From Pyronema omphalodes (lineage: Eukaryota > Ascomycota > Pezizomycetes > Pezizales > Pyronemataceae): DNA of 64,000 nt. This document shows positions 57,276 to 64,000 of this stretch, one piece after another. The stretch's first letter is position 1; each line of letters begins with the position of its first letter. The notes beneath the pieces were generated by a model. That model was not told where the DNA came from. It ran no database searches and worked only from the letters and a program-made list of their open reading frames with translations. The stretch lies in contig JAJJXM010000009.1 in assembly GCA_024516155.1 (NCBI GenBank), forward strand, positions 248,001-312,000. Reading direction: 5' to 3'. The position numbers and the translations under genes were made by a program.

Positions 57276-58430
57276 ATGACGTTGTCCGGTGAGAGCTACG
57301 CGCCTATTACACTACCACCCTTCGCGTCAACTTTACGCGTCATGACCGATCTTTCCAGCATCCTCCCGACTTGGGATTCCCCAAACCCTCGCCTATTATC
57401 CTTGATACAGTCAGCAGCACTCACAACTGCCGATCTTCTAACTCTGGATGCTACAGACATATCCCGACGTCTTCTCACCAAGTCCCCACCTCCGCTGCTT
57501 GAAATAACTCGCTTCCTCTCATCGCTACAAACCGCATTAATCGCCTCAGTCCCACCCACACCCGCCACTTCTCTCACATCAAGCTTTCTCTCCACCGGCG
57601 ATGCTACTCTCGATGCGCTTCTCAACGGAGGAATCCCCCATGGTACCATAACCGAGCTCGTCGGCGAATCCGGTGCCGGAAAAACACAATTACTCCTAAC
57701 CCTCTGCTGCACAATTCAACTTACAGGCAAGGCGGCTATTTATATCTCCACCGAAGCCCCACTATCAACACCGCGGTTACTACAATTAGCAGAGAGTATA
57801 AACGAGCGGCTATCTCCAGACCCGCCAATCAGTACCGATAATGTGCTTAGCATAACATGCAACGATCTTGAGACGCAGGAACATATATTACGATACCAGC
57901 TTCCTATTGCGGTTGAGCGCCATAACGTTGGGCTTGTGGTTATAGATAGTATAGCGGCAAACTTTAGGGCAGAATTGGATAGACCGGATGGTGGTGGGGG
58001 CAAGAGAGTTAAGGTTGAGCAAGAGGGTGCTGCGAACTTGGCTAGACGAGGTGGTGAACTGGTGCAGACCGCACAAGGGCTTAGGGAGCTTGCGAGGCGG
58101 TATGGAATTGCGGTGGTATGTTCAAACCAAGTCAGTGATAGGTTTGCAGGAGATGGTAGGGAGGAAGATGCGTTGAGTCTGGATTATCAAAGTCGGTGGT
58201 TTTCGGGATGGGGAGAGGGAGAAAATGCAAAGACACCTGCGTTGGGGCTGGTTTGGGCAAATTTATTAGCGGGAAGAGTGGTTCTAAAGAGACGTGGGCC
58301 GAGAAGATTCTTAACAGTGGCTTTTGCAGCTTGGGCAGAAGCAGAAAAGGAAGGGGAATATGAAATTTGGGAAGGAGGTGTAAGGTCAGTGATGGAGAAT
58401 AAGTCTGATGGGCCTAGCATTTATGGTTAG
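57276..58430 (+). CDS. rad57: DNA repair protein Rad57 (RAD51 paralogue)
   Basis: RAD51-paralogue ATPase that, with Rad55, stabilises Rad51 filaments in homologous recombination. Single exon, 384 aa from the ATG at 57276; a second in-frame ATG at 57342 begins MTDLSSILPTW and is a plausible true start. Walker A is GESGAGKT at about residues 130-137, within LNGGIPHGTITELVGESGAGKTQ split over two segments. Walker B is GLVVIDSIAANFRAE at about 219-233. YISTEAP and the later CSNQVSDRF segment match the Rad57/XRCC3 subgroup rather than Rad51, which has different L2 sequences. An insertion with GGGG and KRVKVEQEG follows Walker B. The C-terminus (GLVWANLLAGRVVLKR, FAAWAE) is complete. It ends about 160 bp before the stop codon of a convergent gene. 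Confidence 0.9.
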   Translation: MTLSGESYAPITLPPFASTLRVMTDLSSILPTWDSPNPRLLSLIQSAALTTADLLTLDATDISRRLLTKSPPPLLEITRFLSSLQTALIASVPPTPATSLTSSFLSTGDATLDALLNGGIPHGTITELVGESGAGKTQLLLTLCCTIQLTGKAAIYISTEAPLSTPRLLQLAESINERLSPDPPISTDNVLSITCNDLETQEHILRYQLPIAVERHNVGLVVIDSIAANFRAELDRPDGGGGKRVKVEQEGAANLARRGGELVQTAQGLRELARRYGIAVVCSNQVSDRFAGDGREEDALSLDYQSRWFSGWGEGENAKTPALGLVWANLLAGRVVLKRRGPRRFLTVAFAAWAEAEKEGEYEIWEGGVRSVMENKSDGPSIYG

Positions 58431-58588
58431 CTTTTTGGGGCAATTTTTGAGCTGCATTGCTTGGTTTATTGATATGGCATGAGATAAGTACGGCCGTGAT
58501 GATACATAACATACAGGAATATAAATAATAGAGAACCTTCGATACATAATACAACGGATTCTGAATAGCAATTTGTCAAAGAACCAGA

Positions 58589-60083
58589 CTAAACATTCTT
58601 CTGGGCTAAGGCTTCTCCAAGCATTGCGAAAATATTCACCATCGTCTTTTGAAACACCTTCTCCACCTCTGTGTTGAGCTCCTCCCGACTCATCGCACCT
58701 ATAGTGCCATCGCCATACATCGACTTCTCACCATGGGAATACCTTGGTTTTCCACTAGCTGTAGACGATGTTGGTGTAAATTCGGGCATATGATTAATCC
58801 CTCGATCTCGACTTGAATCCCTCGAAGACACAGAAGCTATGCTAACTGTCTGTCTCGGTGAGCCAACCAGAGAATATTCGTTCTCAGTATCGGACATAGC
58901 GGATTCAGATGGGACAGCGAATGACGGCACAATATTTGTGGCTTTCGGAAATCTTAGCTCGAGAGGATCAGGATGTCTGATTTCGTCGATCTGTGTGCCA
59001 ACTGACGAGACAAAACGGTTTTCCTGAGCGGGAGCACCGATTGACAATGTGAAGCGTTGAATGCCTGTTGATCCGTTATTATTTCCAATAGTTCGGGATC
59101 TGGATCGCCCTGGCCGTGGTGTATTTTCATCAGAGTCTGCTGAGTATTGTTTTTGGTGTTCCTCTTTGGCTTTGCGGGACCGGATACCTTGGTCCATATT
59201 CTGTCCGAGGTGTTTGTCTGAACTATCGACCTCTTTTTGGACCTCCGTATGCGATGGAATTGTCTCACTGCTTGAGCTGAAAGGTCTGAATGCGGGTGAA
59301 AGTTTGGTAACGGAGGCTCTGCGTACTTCTTCCTGCACAAAAACTGTTGATGGCAGAGACCTGGGTGCAGGTGAAAATAACCAATGTGCAAGCCCACTAC
59401 TGGGTACTTCCGCAGTTTTCTGTGAAGTCGGGGAAGATTCTTCAATTGATTTCTCAGAAGTTATGTGGTTTTCGGAGATAGCGGATGTCTGTTGAGTGTT
59501 GGTATCGACGGAACCAGTATTCTCAACCGGTGTCCCAGCTTCCCCATCGCCCGTTCCACTATGCTCAAGCTGCGAACCAGTTCCGGGGATCTCAAAACTG
59601 TAAAACCCACCTCCCCGTTTGGGGCTAATTGTGGGTGGGGATTTCAGCTTGTCTCTCAAATCCGATCCATCAATATCATGTATAAAGAGATCATCATCGG
59701 TGAAGTTTTCCTGTAAAACAACTTTTGCAAGGTACGATTCTGTTGCCTTAAGGAGGAACCACATGGCTTCACAGGGGGTATTGGTGTGCATCCGAAAAGT
59801 TGAAATAAGATCTGGAAAATGGATAGCCTTTCTAGGTCTACGGAGAAGTCGTTCAGTTCGACACGGTATTGCGCGATAGCAGCCGTTGTTATCCTTAAAC
59901 GTTGCTACTGAAAACTCTTGGTTTTCTTCGGTATTCAGTATTGATTTCATATTGTCTTACACACACATTATTAGTTAATTGAAAAAAAACAAAAACTCAA
60001 AAAGAATTCAAACCTAGAACCAATTTTCGATACGTCAAAATTGCCGAAGCGTTTTCTTCGTAGCCATTCCAGTCTATCTCCAT
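58589..60083 (-). CDS. Hypothetical Ser-rich protein, two exons, 478 aa
   Basis: Not recognised. Exon 1 is 60083-60014 and exon 2 is 59955-58589. The 58-nt intron has a GTTTGA donor, an AACTAATA branch and a GTAAG acceptor, and joins MEIDWNGYEENASAILTYRKLVL to DNMKSILNTEEN in two segments. Residues 1-115 look folded (FSVATFKDNNGCYRAIPCRTERLLRRPRKAIHF is split across a basic cluster; MWFLLKATESYLAKVVLQENF is helical). Residues 120-430 are Ser/Thr/Glu-rich and disordered, with many SP/TP and RSRSR sites. The last 35 residues (REELNTEVEKVFQKTMVNIFAMLGEALAQ) form a predicted amphipathic helix. Without exon 1 an internal ATG at 59950 gives 453 aa. It is convergent with rad57. Confidence 0.65.
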
Positions 60084-60808
60084 GATGGATCAATATTTTA
60101 ACGTTTGAGGCTTTTTCTGAAGGTAAAAGAACTGAGCATATATATTGTGGAATAAAGGATGGGGAGGAATAGCGACCTTAAGTAGTTGGTATCTGTCAGA
60201 ATCTGGAAATGAATGGGGAGAGGGGAGCAGGGTGGCTTGAAAAACATCGACTGATCGATAGGCAAGCGCGCATGTTTGCTTGAACTGAAATTAGGACACC
60301 ATTGCTAACCGACATGGGAAATATTATCAGCGTTCTTCCGTGGCGAGGTTAGAGAACACTGGTGCCTAAAGAGACCGCTGGCGCGAAGAATGGATTTGCC
60401 GGACGGATTTGGGAATAATTAACAATGCAGTTTGCGATCAGGAATGTGGGCGCTTGTTAGATGCGTATGCCTGGTGTCGTCACTTGTGTTTGCTACGGTT
60501 GTGTAACTGACGACGGTAAGTGATGATTCATGCGAAAATAGTTGACTGTTTATGTAATACTAATATTCATTGGGATTTACCAGGCTCGTTGGCGTGTTAA
60601 TGCACAAAATTAAGCTCCAGCGTATAAAACCTTTGATTGATTGCTCATATCCAAAAACGTTACTTGAGTTTTGTGGTTTTTTCAAAAAAAATAATCCCCC
60701 ACCTCAATCCGGATCCACCATACCAACTATTCCATCAATGAATGACCCAACATTCCTACAATCCTCCATCATGTGTTCTTAACCCGTAATACTGACCTAC
60801 CTAGCTTC
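60084..60808. other. Intergenic, 0.7 kb
   Basis: Contains the promoter of the minus-strand hypothetical gene to its left and the 3' flank of the secreted-protein gene to its right. No ORF of substance is seen. Confidence 0.45.
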
Positions 60809-61321
60809 TTAAACATTTCTGCAACGACTGAGTTCCTCTACGAACCGTTAGCTCTCTCTCCACGTAAAATCACTCGCCAAGCAAAAGGAATACTCACGCC
60901 AACATCCACTCTCAATTCCACTTTCCTGAACCCAACAACCCGAGCTAGTTCTATCCCAATATTGAGACCCATTCCAGTACCAACAATCAAACTGAATACG
61001 TCCCTGAACCCATCTTTCCCGGCGAGAGTTGGTGTTTGGACGACGGTGGCATGGTTGGCGTCGTCCCAAAATTCTGCAGTTCCCGCGGTTACCGCTGCGG
61101 AATGTTTGGCGGGGAGTATCGGGACGCCTTTCAGGATCATTTCCGGCCCCGGAACCTTGAGGAATAGGCTCAGGGAAGGCCTCGGGATTGGGGAAGGCTT
61201 CAGGATCAGGGAAGGCTTCAGGATTAGCGAGGGCCTCCGGAAGAGCCTCGGGGGCAGCAAGGACAGAGGTGAAGAGGAGGGCGAAGAAGAACAGAAAGAG
61301 GTGTTGAAGGCGGGAGTTCAT
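60809..61321 (-). CDS. Small secreted cysteine-rich protein, 150 aa
   Basis: Unrecognised secreted protein with effector-like features. Exon 1 is 61321-60898 and exon 2 is 60837-60809. The 60-nt intron has a GTGAGT donor, a GAGCTAAC branch and a CGTAG acceptor. Without splicing the last Cys is lost and 15 unrelated residues are added. Residues 1-22 are a clear signal peptide (basic N-terminus, LFLFFFALLF core, cleavage near VLA-APEA). Residues 23-54 are a Pro/Glu/Ala/Phe spacer of repeated PEA-F-P-x units. The mature domain is Arg- and Trp-rich with six Cys at 82, 91, 113, 129, 140 and 147, enough for three disulfides. Arg-Arg pairs at 66, 88, 93 and 100 could be Kex2-like sites. No homologue comes to mind; antimicrobial, cell-wall or host-interaction roles are all possible. 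Confidence 0.68.
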
Positions 61322-63433
61322 GGCTTGAAGTTTTTGAAAGTTGGCTGTGGTTTAAAACTTGAAGAGGAGTTGATATTGATAGCTCGAGGGCTGGAGAGTA
61401 AAGTCGAGAGGGTGGTTATGGAGGTTTATATCTGTTTTTTACGTTTCTAAATACAGATTGAGGTGGTAAGAACGAAAGCCAGACTCTCATCACTCAATCG
61501 TCGATACGAGATCGTGAAGCAAGAAGTTGAAAACGGAAGTTCATTGATTCATCTGCCGTGGAAATGTCATAGGGCTCCCTGAGAACCCGGTGTTCAGACA
61601 CGATTGGCTTATAATCCATGAGGATTCGCTTCGACGGAAGACCTAAAATTTACTGATTGTAGGGTTATCCTATCATCTCCAGCTCGGCAACCAATATGTA
61701 CAGAGCCTGGTGAAGGTAGTACGATGACTCTAAAAGCTGCTTGACCCTAATTATATTCACAATTCTCTGCTGGTAGCCTTGGCAGGTGAATAGCTCGAAC
61801 AACGAAGAAGGGTATTATCTTTATATTTGACGAGATTTAATTGGATTATTTAACCGAGATCTCATTGACAAGAAGTTAGCCATCTTCGGGTCCTTCTTGG
61901 CATTGGATTCTAAATCTCCTGATTCATAGCATACTAGTTTTAGGGTGACTAGAAGATACAATACGATGTATCGTGGTACCATGCTAGGTATTACAGTTAG
62001 GACATCAGCTGTCAGCATACCTCTCCTGTTCGAACCCTTTTATCGCAAGCGGCCATAATAACCCCCAACCTAACTCAACCCTAGCAGTTTTGGCCCTTCT
62101 TAAAGTCAATTTAGAGCCAGAAGCGTGTGGTCATTATGAAGAAATATAGCATCTATTTGTTTGTAACCATCACGCATGCTTTATTAGGGAGTAAGTTTTG
62201 CGGGCCACGTTGATTTAAACAGGCCTTGTGTGTAACAACAACGGCTTCTGTTCTACACCTTAAATCTGGAGAACAAAACTCTACCCGAGAACTCGGGTAT
62301 ACTCTACCGTCTTCAATTACACCCTGGTCAGCTGCTGACTGTCCTTCATGTGGTCTGTTGCAGAGTTTTTTAGGCGATCCTATCATTTTCCCCGCGTCAG
62401 CTCGACTGACTGCCTAAAGGTAGCGCCGGGTACAGTATTAATAGCCCAAAAATCAGCCCCACGGCCCCGGTTCAAGCACTTTCAACCCCTACAGTTCATG
62501 TTGTGAAACAACGGTACATCAGGTACAATGGTTGCAATACGATATGACTGGAGGACTTCTGAATGATCGTTACTGCTTCAACGTGCGAATTCTGATCGTT
62601 CAACCGGCATTGAATACTTTTTGTTTGAAAGCCCAATTTAATTGGAGGATATGGCTGTTCAACAAAGTAATGACAGATGTATTGGAATACGAGACGGCGG
62701 TGCACGTGCATACATATAGAGGTACATGTCCTTAGATTTCTCAATATTTGGGTAGTTATACATTCCGAAGAATTGCTAAAACAAAAACTACTCGTATGTC
62801 ATTTTCAGAGACAGATATTTGTGATTCGAATAAGATCTTTAATAGTAGTTTATAGAGAATATCAAATCTATCTGATACATCCGCACTGTTCCCCAAGTGA
62901 AACCACTGTACCGTTTTTCACTGATATTTAACCGGCAATACAAGCTTTCCAGATGCGTCTGACAGTTCGATATTAATTACCGAAACCGATAGACGCAGTC
63001 ATTGAAGACCTTTTCAGCCGTTCCATCTTGGCAAGCCTTGTGAGTTGTCTTACACCTCGTAAAGAAAACTGAATAGCCATTCATATCGAAGCATCACTGC
63101 GGAGTTTTATTCAATTTTCTGAGACGGGTGGTTCCACGTAGGCGAAATTCTTTCCGTAGAGAGCCGGGCCAGATCGTGGTTTATTCTTGATTTTGGCCAT
63201 AGACATCTGAAAGGAACTTCAACAGAACGCCGTAAAAACAAACTTTCAGATAAAAATAGTCTCAATTGAAGGAAGCAAGGAATTTGGGACGCTTCTCCGG
63301 CGTGATTTTCACAGGTTTACTTCATATATGAGTTGTATGTTCTCGGCGTACAGGCCAGCTGCGATAGCTTTCTTTATTCAGACAAACTCTTAGCTCTCTC
63401 CGATTCAAACCTTAACTAAAAATCCACCACTGA
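61322..63433. other. Intergenic, 2.1 kb
   Basis: Short ORFs only. It should hold the promoter of the secreted-protein gene at the left and the 3' flank of the partial gene at the right. No repeats or RNA genes are recognised. Confidence 0.45.
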
Positions 63434-64000
63434 CTACGAAATGCTGACATCAATCCTGGACACTGTAACATTTGTGCTCAGTTCATGTATACTATTGCCG
63501 TTATAGTTGACCATGAATTGCTCTAGTCCTGAAATTCTGATGTCAACTGGCGTCAGATTTAGAGACCAGTATTTGTCGTCATTGATCTTGGGCGCCTCCT
63601 CCATATTCACCACCACAGAACTCTTTCGAGTTGGTGGGAGCGCTATCCTTGAGCTCTTCGAATCAAATGAACGAATCGACGAACTGGAACCCATTAGATC
63701 TAAAACTGCAAACTGCATTTCTGGCAGAATTTCAACTGGTGCACTCGATGGGATCTCAGAACTGGCGGAGTCCATTGGATCGGTTGACGGGCCTGGAATT
63801 GTTAGGGTTGCCACTGGAATCTGTGCCTGTGATAGTCCTACTGGGAGCGGTGGCAGCGGTTTATTGATCCCAGATCCCTCCTTAGACTTCCCAGCGCAAT
63901 TCTTTTGCCGACTGCAATCTCTGCAACGTAAGCGGAGAAAACTTCGTGTAAATCCCCTAATACCCATTCCGACTTTCTGCAACACCTCCTGTAATTTTGG
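63434..64000 (-). CDS. Hypothetical protein, 3' part, cut by window edge
   Basis: Unrecognised. The reading is open from the window edge to a TAG at 63434 (189 codons). No start is fixed: the first in-frame ATG is at 63967, but the reading continues upstream to the edge, and a TTACAG just inside the edge could be an acceptor, so earlier exons are likely. The visible part has a basic, Cys-containing start (LRLRCRDCSRQKNC), a Pro-rich and then Ser-rich stretch, and a C-terminal region with RIALPPTRKSS, VVVNMEEAPK and TPVDIRISGLEQFMVNY. The first gene of the window has similar short motifs (IAIPPRKSS, VVNIEEATEK). Confidence 0.5.
   Translation of the reverse strand, partial: PKLQEVLQKVGMGIRGFTRSFLRLRCRDCSRQKNCAGKSKEGSGINKPLPPLPVGLSQAQIPVATLTIPGPSTDPMDSASSEIPSSAPVEILPEMQFAVLDLMGSSSSIRSFDSKSSRIALPPTRKSSVVVNMEEAPKINDDKYWSLNLTPVDIRISGLEQFMVNYNGNSIHELSTNVTVSRIDVSIS

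Noticed and set aside
60838..61260. 140-aa ORF in a second minus frame
   Set aside because: It overlaps the signal-peptide gene in another frame and depends on a repetitive start; the Cys pattern lies in the other frame.
60773..61450. 225-aa plus-strand ORF antisense to the secreted protein
   Set aside because: The minus strand has a signal peptide, ordered cysteines and a textbook intron; the plus reading is Gly/Arg-rich shadow with no such support.

Overview
The window reads as nuclear DNA of a filamentous ascomycete (Pezizomycotina; class not resolved from sequence alone). Genes are broken by short introns, mostly 44-122 nt, with GTANGT-type donors, CTAAC/CTGAC-type branch sites and YAG acceptors. 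The recognisable proteins are standard ascomycete ones: NmrA, Hsf1, Rad14, striatin/PRO11, a Pin4-type RRM/R3H protein, a HAM1-like protein, Rad57 and a metacaspase. Every exon junction below was set by hand from splice signals and frame; none has transcript support.

Layout. 1-4 kb: two hypothetical genes. 4-14 kb: about 10 kb of AT-rich and low-complexity DNA with no supported gene. 14.1-15.3 kb: nmrA, followed by 3.4 kb of microsatellites and a 7-bp minisatellite. 18.7-23.8 kb: an F-box/LRR protein and a five-exon DUF4238 protein, both on the minus strand. 23.8-27.6 kb: repeats, including a 9-bp minisatellite. 27.7-36.6 kb is a housekeeping block: hsf1 (-) and rad14 (+) diverge from a 1.9-kb spacer, and the striatin gene follows rad14. 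37.6-43.7 kb is an accessory-looking block: a composition-skewed ORF, a metacaspase and a Glu-rich repeat protein lie between two identical, inverted, intron-bearing tRNA-His genes, with a small gene just outside. 43.7-50.7 kb has no convincing gene and ends in the long pyrimidine-rich leader of the pin4-like gene. 50.7-60.1 kb: pin4-like, HAM1-like and rad57 genes on +, then a convergent hypothetical gene. 60.8-61.3 kb: a small secreted six-cysteine protein on -. At the right edge a hypothetical gene is cut by the window.

The genes do not form a pathway cluster. Regulatory genes (nmrA, hsf1, the striatin gene, pin4-like) and DNA-repair genes (rad14, rad57) are interspersed with orphan genes. 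The less ordinary features are four separate 7-bp-unit repeat loci plus 8- and 9-bp arrays, the inverted tRNA-His pair, the six-Cys secreted protein, a possible frame defect in the metacaspase, and a quadruplex-like motif in an unusually long intron.
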